A stretch of 15,967 bases of DNA. It comes from Hadesarchaea archaeon DG-33. GTDB lineage: Archaea; Hadarchaeota; Hadarchaeia; Hadarchaeales; Hadarchaeaceae. The DNA is taken from NCBI GenBank assembly GCA_001515185.1, contig LQHI01000002.1, positions 1 through 15,967 on the forward strand, given 5' to 3'. Within the stretch, counting starts at the first letter, position 1, and every line of letters begins with the position of its first letter. Below, one piece after another: positions 1 through 6,400 of this stretch. A model generated the notes under the pieces. The model worked only from the letters and a program-made list of their open reading frames with translations. It did not search any database and was not told the origin of the DNA. The translations under genes were made by a program, and so were the position numbers.

Positions 1-72
1 ATCGTAACCTCAGTCGGAGATGTGCTGGGCGTAACGTGTTTATTGGTGGCAATAATAATAGTGGGAGTGTAG
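1..72 (+). CDS. C-terminal tail of a probable MgtE/SLC41-like cation permease (partial)
   Basis: The window opens inside a reading frame that ends at TAG 70-72. The 23 visible residues (IVTSVGDVLGV, then a run rich in Val, Ile, Leu and Ala) look like the end of a last transmembrane helix. The TS-x-GD-x-x-GV pattern resembles the final helix of MgtE/SLC41-type divalent cation transporters. The next gene supports this: archaeal PhoU/TrkA_C proteins of this kind are commonly found beside such permeases (COG1824). The call rests on a short tail and on gene context, so the family is probable rather than certain. The following gene starts 4 bp after the stop, suggesting one transcript. Confidence 0.5.
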   Translation: MVTSVGDVLGVTCLLVAIIIVGV

Positions 73-76
73 AAAC

Positions 77-1237
77 ATGCCCGAATCTTTTAAACCCAAG
101 AGCGTGCGAGAGCTCTTAACCGAAATGAAGGATGTCTCGGACCTTATGATAGACCTCTCCTACGCGGCGGTGCTCTTCGAGAACGATGAGCTTGCGGACC
201 GTGTGCACGAACTTGAAACTCGAATGGATAGTCTCATGTATCAAATCAGAACGATTGCCGCAGTCGTGACACGAAACGTTCGTGAAGCCCGGAAAATAAC
301 TGGAATTCTTCAGGTTGCGAGTGCGGCAGAGGCGATCTCAAATGCCACCGGTGATATCGCTGACTTGGTCCGAATGGGAATCGAAATCCACCCTGTAGCA
401 CGTGATGCCCTCCGAACGGCCGATGAGAAAATCGCTTGGGTTGAAGTGGGTGAAGGCTCGGTACTTGTCGGCAAGAAATTTTACGAGCTGAAGTTACCCT
501 CAAGTATAGGTATTTGGATATTCGCCATAAAACGGGGCAAATTATGGATAGTTCTCCCGCAAAAGGATACCGAGGTGCGCGTTGGCGATGCGCTCATTGT
601 GAAGGGGCCCCCAGATGGCATCGCGATTCTATTTAAGATGGCCTGTATTCGCAGAGAGGTTTGGGCACCCGAGCGGAGATTGCCGTCGATCAGGAAAGCC
701 CTAGCTGAGATGCGCGATCTAAGCAGTTTGATGGTTGACATGGCGTATTCCTCGATCTTATTCAGGTCCAGTGAGATTGCTGAGGAAGTGATGGAAGCCG
801 AAGAAAAATTTGATAAGCTCAGCTATAAGCTCTGGCTCGCCACGCTTAAGGCAGCAAAGTGGGAACGAAACGTGGCAAGACTCAACGGCTTGTTACAGAT
901 GGTCAGGGCTATGGAACAAATATCCGATGCAGCTGTTTCGATTGCGGATGTGGTGACTCGGAGGGTCGGTTTGCACCCGGTGTTCTCCCGAGCTCTGGCT
1001 GAGGCTGATGAACAAATAGGTAGAGTCAATGTTGCGGAGCATTCAGATTTTGTGGGTAAATCTCTAAGAGGACTTAATCTATGGACAACAATGGGGGCAT
1101 ACGTGCTGATGATAAAGCGGGGTGGGCGTTATATGTTCGATCCGAGCAGGCGTACCCGAATTAGTGTCGGTGATTCGTTAATAATACGAGGTTCTCAGCG
1201 CGGTGTCCAAAAGGTGAAGAAGGCAGCCGTGGGGTGA
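77..1237 (+). CDS. Tandem PhoU-TrkA_C / PhoU-TrkA_C regulatory protein (COG3273-like)
   Basis: Soluble 386-aa protein made of two homologous halves. Each half has a helical PhoU-like domain (about residues 10-108 and 205-300) followed by a TrkA_C (RCK_C) beta-rich ligand domain (about 120-190 and 312-383). The halves align by eye: RELLTEMKDVSDLMIDLSYA pairs with RKALAEMRDLSSLMVDMAYS, IHPVARDALRTADE with LHPVFSRALAEADE, VGDALIVKG with VGDSLIIRG. TrkA_C domains bind small ligands and gate cation channels or transporters, and the gene directly follows a probable MgtE-like permease, so regulation of that permease is the likely job (inference). No transmembrane segment or signal peptide is seen. 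ATG 77 has GGGAG about 10 bases upstream. Family assignment is firm; ligand and partner are inferred. Confidence 0.85.
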   Translation: MPESFKPKSVRELLTEMKDVSDLMIDLSYAAVLFENDELADRVHELETRMDSLMYQIRTIAAVVTRNVREARKITGILQVASAAEAISNATGDIADLVRMGIEIHPVARDALRTADEKIAWVEVGEGSVLVGKKFYELKLPSSIGIWIFAIKRGKLWIVLPQKDTEVRVGDALIVKGPPDGIAILFKMACIRREVWAPERRLPSIRKALAEMRDLSSLMVDMAYSSILFRSSEIAEEVMEAEEKFDKLSYKLWLATLKAAKWERNVARLNGLLQMVRAMEQISDAAVSIADVVTRRVGLHPVFSRALAEADEQIGRVNVAEHSDFVGKSLRGLNLWTTMGAYVLMIKRGGRYMFDPSRRTRISVGDSLIIRGSQRGVQKVKKAAVG

Positions 1238-1241
1238 AAAG

Positions 1242-1529
1242 ATGAAAATCTTGTGGTGTAGGGATATTGAGGACGTAGTGAACATCGCGCGCAGTCAAGG
1301 GTGGCTGTTTTACCTTAACCTCAAGGGCAACCATTACTACTACGTTTATACCGGGACCGAGGCGGAGCTTCTGTGCATTGCAGTCGAGGCAAAGGAATTC
1401 TTGAAAGCTAAATACGTGTCAATCGATGAAGAAGGCAAACTCGTGACCTCGGAAAAGCCGATTATGCCTGCATGCGCCAAGATTACCACCGTAGTTAAGG
1501 ATGAGGGATTCGAAAAACTTCTCGGGTAA
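1242..1529 (+). CDS. Hypothetical 95-aa soluble protein
   Basis: I do not recognise this family. The gene starts 4 bp after the PhoU/TrkA_C stop, and a GGTGA Shine-Dalgarno motif (1233-1237) overlapping that stop sits 4 bases before the ATG, so translation is probably coupled. The protein is acidic/basic mixed, begins MKILWCRDIEDVV, has an aromatic NHYYYVYTGTEAELL stretch near residues 30-45, three cysteines and no membrane segment or signal peptide. Alternating beta-like and amphipathic helical stretches suggest a small alpha/beta fold. Its position suggests a role tied to cation-transport regulation, but nothing in its sequence shows that. It ends 3 bp from the convergent cgi121 stop. Confidence 0.75.
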   Translation: MKILWCRDIEDVVNIARSQGWLFYLNLKGNHYYYVYTGTEAELLCIAVEAKEFLKAKYVSIDEEGKLVTSEKPIMPACAKITTVVKDEGFEKLLG

Positions 1530-1532
1530 GGC

Positions 1533-2090
1533 CTATTTTTCTAGGGCTAAGAGCGCTATCTGTTCTAGCACAAGTTTTTGGATTGGCGCAATTTTCAGTT
1601 CATCCTTTGGTATCGAAAAGACCTTAAGCAGCTTTGAAACTTTTTTCCGCGTCACATCGAGCACATCATCGGCACGCGTTATGCCCAACTCGCTACGAAT
1701 GTTGGCCGATGCCTGCTTCACTCGTGCACGCGAATCCCCTAAAGTTAGAATTGCCAAGTCTTTGCTACCCTTGTGCAAACCAACTTTCTCAAATGCGCGC
1801 GCGATCTGTCGCTCTGCGGCTACCCAGCAGAAGAGTTCGATATGGAGCGAGCTAGCGAAGTTCTTTTTCGTGGCTTGAGCAATGAGGGCAAGGTGCGCAG
1901 CGTGTACCAAGTGTTCTTTGCCGGCTATGCTCGAAGCTTCGAACACTTGGCTGGTAGTTCGATTTTTTTTGTCTATCTTAGCAAGCTTCCTCAAGAATTC
2001 GTCGACATCATCCATTCTAGCTCTCCCACCGACCACACCCACGACGCGCTTGCCGAACGCACCGCTTAGCTCAAACATACCCGACACCAT
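1533..2090 (-). CDS. cgi121: KEOPS complex subunit Cgi121
   Basis: 185-aa homologue of Cgi121, the KEOPS subunit that binds tRNA and helps Kae1/Bud32 make the universal t6A37 modification of ANN-decoding tRNAs. Diagnostic stretches are FEASSIAGKEHLVHAAHLA near residues 50-68, the core SSLHIELFCWVAAERQIARA (about 80-99) followed by FEKVGL, and the C-terminal helix ending LVLEQIALLALEK, which matches the usual Cgi121 end (IALIELKK-like in methanogens). It is slightly longer at the N-terminus than typical 150-170-aa members. A second in-frame ATG at 2078 could be the true start and would remove four residues. The gene stands alone between a convergent and a divergent neighbour, with no other KEOPS gene in the window. 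Confidence 0.85.
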   Translation of the reverse strand: MVSGMFELSGAFGKRVVGVVGGRARMDDVDEFLRKLAKIDKKNRTTSQVFEASSIAGKEHLVHAAHLALIAQATKKNFASSLHIELFCWVAAERQIARAFEKVGLHKGSKDLAILTLGDSRARVKQASANIRSELGITRADDVLDVTRKKVSKLLKVFSIPKDELKIAPIQKLVLEQIALLALEK

Positions 2091-2098
2091 AGAAGGCT

Positions 2099-2132
2099 CT
2101 TTAAGGATTTGCCTCGAATATTCAGTGATAAA
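2099..2132 (+). promoter_or_regulatory. Short divergent promoter region, cgi121 / OB-fold gene
   Basis: Only 42 bp separate the cgi121 start (2090) from the ATG at 2133. CTTTAAGG near 2100-2107 lies about 30 bases before ATG 2133 and could serve as a weak TATA box. GTGAT at 2125-2129 is a plausible Shine-Dalgarno motif three bases before ATG 2133. Both are read by eye and are weak individually. Confidence 0.3.
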
Positions 2133-2870
2133 ATGCTCTCGACTGCATATAAACTCAAAATTGAGGACCTAGTGCGTGGCCAGTACGTCCGCTCGCCCGA
2201 GGGTACCGAGCCCAGTTACCTACTTACCCCCTGGGGCCAGCACATCCCCCGCGCCCGAGTGTTAGGCACGATCGTGGATAAATTTGTGAGGGATGATCAG
2301 GGTTATGCCACGCTTCGCCTCGATGACGGAAGCGAAACCATAAGCCTTCGAGCTTGGCGGGAAGGTGTGCCCGAGCTTGCGGCCTTCAAGATGGGGGACC
2401 TCCTCGATGTCATAGGACGCGTGCGGGAGTTCGAGGGGGAAGTATACCTCGTGCCCGATCTTATCTTTCGTGTCGAAGACCCAAACTGGGAACTCGTGCG
2501 AGAACTCGAGATTCTGCGCGCGCGGAGGCTGGCTCTAGCGCAGGGGGTACGGCCGCAGCCAAAGCAAGAAGCAAAGCTCGAGCCACGACAGCTGCAGATA
2601 GAGGTCTCCCCGACTTCTCCAGAAGTGGGACCAACAATTGAGACCATAGATGAGGTAGAAGCGCCTCCGTTGCCCGAGGTGCCCGACGAAACTAAAAAGC
2701 GGGTAATCCTTGCGATCGAGAAGCTCGACAAGGGAGAGGGGGCAGCGCCCACAGACATAGCAGCTGAACTCGACCTTCACCAAGCCGATGTAGAGGATGC
2801 TCTCCGCGTGCTGATCGTGGACGGAGAAATATTCGAGCCCCGTGCGGGCAGGTTCAGGCGATTGGGATGA
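2133..2870 (+). CDS. RPA32-like OB-fold / winged-helix nucleic-acid-binding protein
   Basis: A 245-aa protein with an OB fold at about residues 38-113 (RARVLGTIVDKFV, then GYATLRLDDGSETISLRAW and MGDLLDVIGRVREFEGEVYL), a Pro/Glu-rich linker (about 138-184) and a C-terminal winged helix (about 185-245, DETKKRVILAIEKL through DGEIFEPRAGRFRRLG). This OB-linker-wH order is that of RPA32 and archaeal RPA-associated proteins, which bind single-stranded DNA and partner proteins. I chose ATG 2133 because GTGAT precedes it closely; an in-frame TTG at 2109 would add eight residues but leave only 18 bp to the divergent gene. The stop overlaps the aIF2-beta start (ATGA), so it is co-translated with a translation factor. 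An RNA-related function therefore cannot be excluded. Confidence 0.8.
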   Translation: MLSTAYKLKIEDLVRGQYVRSPEGTEPSYLLTPWGQHIPRARVLGTIVDKFVRDDQGYATLRLDDGSETISLRAWREGVPELAAFKMGDLLDVIGRVREFEGEVYLVPDLIFRVEDPNWELVRELEILRARRLALAQGVRPQPKQEAKLEPRQLQIEVSPTSPEVGPTIETIDEVEAPPLPEVPDETKKRVILAIEKLDKGEGAAPTDIAAELDLHQADVEDALRVLIVDGEIFEPRAGRFRRLG

Positions 2871-3277
2871 GTGAAGACTACGAAAAACTGCTTGACCGCG
2901 CCCTCGAACAGGTCCCAAAAGCTGTGTTAGAGAGTTCTCGCTTCCAGATCCCTGAGGCAGAAGTGGCAATCGTTGGGAACCGCACAATCCTCCGGAATTT
3001 TCGGAGCATCGCAAGCGCCCTCAACCGCGAACCTGAACATCTCATAAAATATCTACTCCGAGAGCTGGGGGTGGCTGGCAACATCGAGGGAACCCAGGCT
3101 GTCTTCCAGGGGAAATTTTTGAATACAGCCGTGGACGAGCGCATCCGACGTTATGTTGAGGAATTCGTGCTCTGTCGCGAGTGCGGAAAGCCCGATACTA
3201 GACTTGAGCGGCGCGAACGATTTTACATTCTACGGTGCGAGGCATGTGGTGCTAGAGCGTCGATGAGGAGCGTTTAG
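2867..3277 (+). CDS. eif2b: Translation initiation factor aIF2 subunit beta
   Basis: 136-aa beta subunit of archaeal aIF2, the GTP-dependent heterotrimer that carries initiator Met-tRNA to the small ribosomal subunit. The N-terminal segment leads into the alpha/beta core (about 35-90: VAIVGNRTILRNF, HLIKYLLRELG, AVFQGKF). A C-terminal C2-C2 zinc ribbon has Cys103, Cys106, Cys124 and Cys127, complete and correctly spaced. Length matches the family (about 135-145 aa). The ATG overlaps the upstream TGA (ATGA), indicating coupling to the OB-fold gene. DUF424 follows two bases after the stop, an association seen in other archaea. Confidence 0.95.
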   Translation: MSEDYEKLLDRALEQVPKAVLESSRFQIPEAEVAIVGNRTILRNFRSIASALNREPEHLIKYLLRELGVAGNIEGTQAVFQGKFLNTAVDERIRRYVEEFVLCRECGKPDTRLERRERFYILRCEACGARASMRSV

Positions 3278-3279
3278 CC

Positions 3280-3570
3280 TTGCCCTCCCTCAGAGTGGTC
3301 CGAACTCAGGGCGAGGTGCTCGTCGTGGTCTGCGACCCAGAGTTACTTGGGAAGAAATTTAAGCAGGGGGAGCTGAAGCTTGAAGTCAAAGAATCATTTT
3401 ATCGGGGCACCGAAGCCAGCGTCAAGGAGTGCCTTGCAGCGCTGCGCGAGGCCACGATTGCAAACCTCGTGGGGTCAATCGTGTGGCATGCGGTCAAAGT
3501 CGGCATCATCGAGCGCGCGAATGTCTTCAAGATTCAAAGTGTTCCGCACGCGCAGCTCTTCAGGTTTTGA
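3280..3570 (+). CDS. DUF424 family protein
   Basis: 96-aa member of DUF424 (COG2412), a small archaeal protein of unsettled function. Characteristic stretches are VCDPELLGKKFKQGELKLEV and KESFYRG (about residues 17-43), then EATIANLVGS (about 57-66) and the end VFKIQSVPHAQLFRF. Start is TTG 3280, two bases after the aIF2-beta stop, with GAGGAG (3265-3270) nine bases upstream. The beta-rich N-terminal half and helical C-terminal half are as usual for the family. Its position after aIF2-beta supports a link with translation, but the sequence shows no catalytic motif. Confidence 0.88.
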   Translation: MPSLRVVRTQGEVLVVVCDPELLGKKFKQGELKLEVKESFYRGTEASVKECLAALREATIANLVGSIVWHAVKVGIIERANVFKIQSVPHAQLFRF

Positions 3571-3615
3571 ACTCCGCAGCAACAATTGATATAAGCGAAT
3601 CTTGATAACAACCCA

Positions 3616-4404
3616 CTAATAAACGATAACGCTTTGTACGCTCGGCAACTTTCTTAGCGCCTCGATTATATCGCCGCGTACTGGCTCGTCGGTGATTAAA
3701 GTCAGCTTGGGTTGAGGCACAAAGTGAGGGTCGTCCGCAACTGCCTGACGGATGCTTATCCTGAATCGTGAGATGGTGTCCGCCACCTCGCTTATGATGC
3801 CGGGCTCGGTTGCGTTCTTCGGCAAAATCTCGATTACCCCCATCCCGAGCTGCTGCGCCACACCCTTCAGGTAAGCTATGGGCTCGAGGTTTTCGAATAT
3901 CCCACGTAGTTTCTCATTTTTCAAAATCGTCTGGGCGGTGGCATCGACCACGCGCCGATCGACGCCCACCTCCCCCGCTATCTGGACAGCGGGAATCCGG
4001 ATATCGCCGCAGGCTATTTCTCCATTCTCCCGTACGCGAAGCCCATATTTGAACAGCGCCCGCGCGACGCTGAGCTGAGCTGGGAAATTAGCGAAAGCAT
4101 CCTGAATCTTCGCCCACATCCCAGCGCCGCCTACACGCTCGCGCTCCACTCCGGCCATGTGCGCTATCACCAACCGCATCACGCTCTCAATGAACGCGGG
4201 TTCCAGCCCCTCACTTTTTGCCCGCTTTCTAGCGCGGTTGATGACCGCCCGTTCCCTTGCCGCGTCCCAGATTCCTAGCTTGAGCTTCCGTTTCAGCGCC
4301 ACGAGATCGTCTGCGAGCTTCAGCCGCTGCGCGAGCAAGAAGATGACCCGTTCATCAATACTGTCTATCTCCCGCCTTAGCGTCTGCAACTTTTCCTCGC
4401 TCAT
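3616..4404 (-). CDS. Chorismate mutase (AroQ) fused to HTH/ACT regulator
   Basis: 262-aa fusion. Residues 1-90 are an all-helical AroQ chorismate mutase (chorismate to prephenate). Recalled against the E. coli CM domain, the active-site set lines up with a constant shift of one: Arg10, Arg27, Lys38, Asp47, Arg50, Glu51, with Glu87 where E. coli has Gln88. Residues about 96-190 match the N-terminal part of the COG2150 'regulator of amino acid metabolism' family (MWAKIQDAFANFPAQ; HTH-like IPAVQIAGEVGVDRRVVD). About 198-262 form an ACT domain (TEPGIISEVADTISRFRISI). ATG 4404 overlaps the shikimate kinase TGA (ATGA), with GAGAG six bases upstream; ATG 4410 is an alternative. Last gene of the minus aro arm. 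It probably combines catalysis with amino-acid sensing; DNA binding is inferred. Confidence 0.88.
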   Translation of the reverse strand: MSEEKLQTLRREIDSIDERVIFLLAQRLKLADDLVALKRKLKLGIWDAARERAVINRARKRAKSEGLEPAFIESVMRLVIAHMAGVERERVGGAGMWAKIQDAFANFPAQLSVARALFKYGLRVRENGEIACGDIRIPAVQIAGEVGVDRRVVDATAQTILKNEKLRGIFENLEPIAYLKGVAQQLGMGVIEILPKNATEPGIISEVADTISRFRISIRQAVADDPHFVPQPKLTLITDEPVRGDIIEALRKLPSVQSVIVY

Positions 4405-5291
4405 GGGCATCTCTCGATTCGTGCGCCCTCGGTGGCCGGCTTGGTGGTGATTATTCTCCCGGACCTCCCCCGCCAAGACCTCTTTATATCCTCGGCGTTA
4501 CTCGATTTAGCTATTGCTACTACCGCCGGACCAGTACCTGTAAGGCCAGCTGCGAGCGCACCTGCTGCCAAGGCATCTAGCGCTATCGTTGGGTCGTAGC
4601 CGAGCGCGCCCGAGTAGAGCAGGCCGTTGAGCGTTAGGGCACCGAAGACATTTCCGCGTATAGCTTGATCGTGTGCGACCTTGACACCCCTCTGAAGTGG
4701 CTTGATGCGAGCCATGTTTATCCTTGAAGTGTAGAACTTCTTCGGTGGCACATAAATGAGCACGGTGAGCTTTGGGTCTAGTCTGAACCGTCGAAGCACC
4801 CGTCTTTTGATGTTATCCGTCACTGCACCTAAACCAAAAAATGAAGCCGCCGCATCATCAAATGCTCCAGTTATGGTGACACCTGCCTCAAATGCGGCAT
4901 CGATACCCAAGTCCAGTACGAGTTTTGGTTTTGGTTTTTTACCCAGCGCTGCGAAGGTAGCGAGCACCGCGGCGTTCGCGGCAGCGGAGCTGCTCGACAG
5001 CCCCACGGCAATCGGGACCTTGGACCTTGTTTGCACTCGTGCGCCGTAGGTTCGTTCAAGCTTGAAATGTTTGAGAACCTTTTGCACGCATATCTCGATC
5101 AGTCGAGGGCTTTCAGAAGGATCATCAACCACTCGCCCGATAATCTCCCCTGGTCTATCGGTAAGCTCGCAACTCGCTCTAACTCGAAGCTCGACTCCAA
5201 ATGCGGCTCCCTTGCCCGTAGCTATCGCGTTAACAACGGTGGCGGAGCCGCACGCCGAAGCAGCCCCTCGACGTTTGACCAGACTCCACAC
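4401..5291 (-). CDS. aroK: Archaeal GHMP-type shikimate kinase
   Basis: 296-aa GHMP-superfamily kinase that phosphorylates shikimate with ATP, the archaeal replacement for the unrelated P-loop AroK. Visible motifs: VVNAIATGKGAAFG near residue 19-32, the GHMP phosphate loop PIAVGLSSSSAAANA (93-107), TGAFDDAAAS (141-150) and glycine-rich GLTGTGPA (249-256). All are characteristic of archaeal shikimate kinase rather than homoserine or mevalonate kinase. The first possible start is GTG 5291; an in-frame TAG lies just upstream. GGGG directly abuts this GTG, an awkward spacing, so a CTG four codons in (spacing about six from GGGGTG) is a possible alternative. It lies 11 bp after aroC and overlaps the chorismate mutase start. 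Confidence 0.92.
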   Translation of the reverse strand: MWSLVKRRGAASACGSATVVNAIATGKGAAFGVELRVRASCELTDRPGEIIGRVVDDPSESPRLIEICVQKVLKHFKLERTYGARVQTRSKVPIAVGLSSSSAAANAAVLATFAALGKKPKPKLVLDLGIDAAFEAGVTITGAFDDAAASFFGLGAVTDNIKRRVLRRFRLDPKLTVLIYVPPKKFYTSRINMARIKPLQRGVKVAHDQAIRGNVFGALTLNGLLYSGALGYDPTIALDALAAGALAAGLTGTGPAVVAIAKSSNAEDIKRSWRGRSGRIITTKPATEGARIERCP

Positions 5292-5302
5292 CCCTATGAA
5301 AT

Positions 5303-6400
5303 TTACTTGAAGCGATTAGGATTAACTTTTCCGGAGCGCAGCATGTGATCTGCGAGCACCAGTGCAAGCATCGCCTCGGCCACGGGCACGATGCGCGGGC
5401 AGATGTTCGGGTCGAATCTCCCCTTGAGCTTTATTTCAACTTCCTTCATCCGAGTGATATCGACAGTTCGTTGTGGTTTGGTTATCGAAGGGGTGGGTTT
5501 GACTGCTATCCGAGCGACAATCGGCATGCCTGTACTTATGCCGCCGAGGATGCCTCCAGCGTTGTTCGTCGCACTCATTATCCTGCGCCCACGAAGCGTC
5601 AAGGGATCATTCATCTCGGAGCCGAGCATTTTGACCGCCTTGAAACCGGAGCCGATTTCAACGCCTTTGACTGAACCCATCGACATCAGGGCATGAGCGA
5701 TTTCCGCATCAAGCTTATCGAACACGGGCTCGCCCAATCCGGAGGGCACGTTGAGCGCCCGAACTTCGACTATTCCACCAGTACTATTTCCATCCGCACT
5801 TGCTTGCAGCACTGCTTGTTTCATCCTATCAGCCACCTTTGGGTCAGCGCACCGCATGGGGTTCCGCTCGACATTTTTACGGATTTTCTCGGACTTCACA
5901 TCCCGCCCAACCGCCACGCCTGCGGCCTCGACAGTGTGACCTAGAATCTCGATCCCGTGGGCTGCGAGCAGCTTCTTCGCGATCGCCCCAGCTGCAACTC
6001 GTCCGACAGTTTCTCGTGCCGAGGCTCGCCCCCCTCCGCGGTAGTCAGTGTGACCGAACTTGAGCCAGTAAGCGAGGTCAGCATGACCGGGCCTAGGCTT
6101 AGTTTTGATTTCTTCGTATGGTTTTGAGTCGACATCGATGTTGCGGACGAGCATGCAGATCGGCGTGCCGAGCGTCTTTCCTTGGAAAATTCCGGATAGG
6201 ATTTCGACTTGGTCACGTTCCCTGCGTGGCGTCGCAAGGATTGACTGACCAGGGCGCCGCCTGTCGAGTTCGTGCTGTACATCCGCCTCGCTCAGCGGTA
6301 AACCAGCTGGGACACCATCGACAATCACTCCGATAGAAAGACCATGGCTCTCGCCCCAAGTTGTGATCTTAAATAACTTCCCGAATGTGTTCCCAGCCAT
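5303..6400 (-). CDS. aroC: Chorismate synthase
   Basis: 365-aa enzyme converting EPSP to chorismate by 1,4-elimination of phosphate with reduced FMN, the last common step. Signatures are GESHG (16-20, with catalytic His19), RPGHAD (103-108, His106), the glycine-rich DYRGGGRASARET (119-131), SATNNAGGILGGIS and the C-terminal RGRFDPNICPRIVPVAEAM-like block (KGRFDPN here). Start is ATG 6400, overlapping the aroA stop as TGATG, with a GGAG nine bases upstream; the TTG one codon earlier is less likely. Length and all motifs are standard, so the enzyme should be active. Confidence 0.97.
   Translation of the reverse strand: MAGNTFGKLFKITTWGESHGLSIGVIVDGVPAGLPLSEADVQHELDRRRPGQSILATPRRERDQVEILSGIFQGKTLGTPICMLVRNIDVDSKPYEEIKTKPRPGHADLAYWLKFGHTDYRGGGRASARETVGRVAAGAIAKKLLAAHGIEILGHTVEAAGVAVGRDVKSEKIRKNVERNPMRCADPKVADRMKQAVLQASADGNSTGGIVEVRALNVPSGLGEPVFDKLDAEIAHALMSMGSVKGVEIGSGFKAVKMLGSEMNDPLTLRGRRIMSATNNAGGILGGISTGMPIVARIAVKPTPSITKPQRTVDITRMKEVEIKLKGRFDPNICPRIVPVAEAMLALVLADHMLRSGKVNPNRFK

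Noticed and set aside
1501..2172. Several plus-strand frames opposite cgi121
   Set aside because: Cgi121 on the minus strand has clear family motifs, and these frames show none.
2303..3014. Minus-strand frames opposite the OB-fold and aIF2-beta genes
   Set aside because: Antisense to recognised coding sequence, with biased composition and no recognisable domain.
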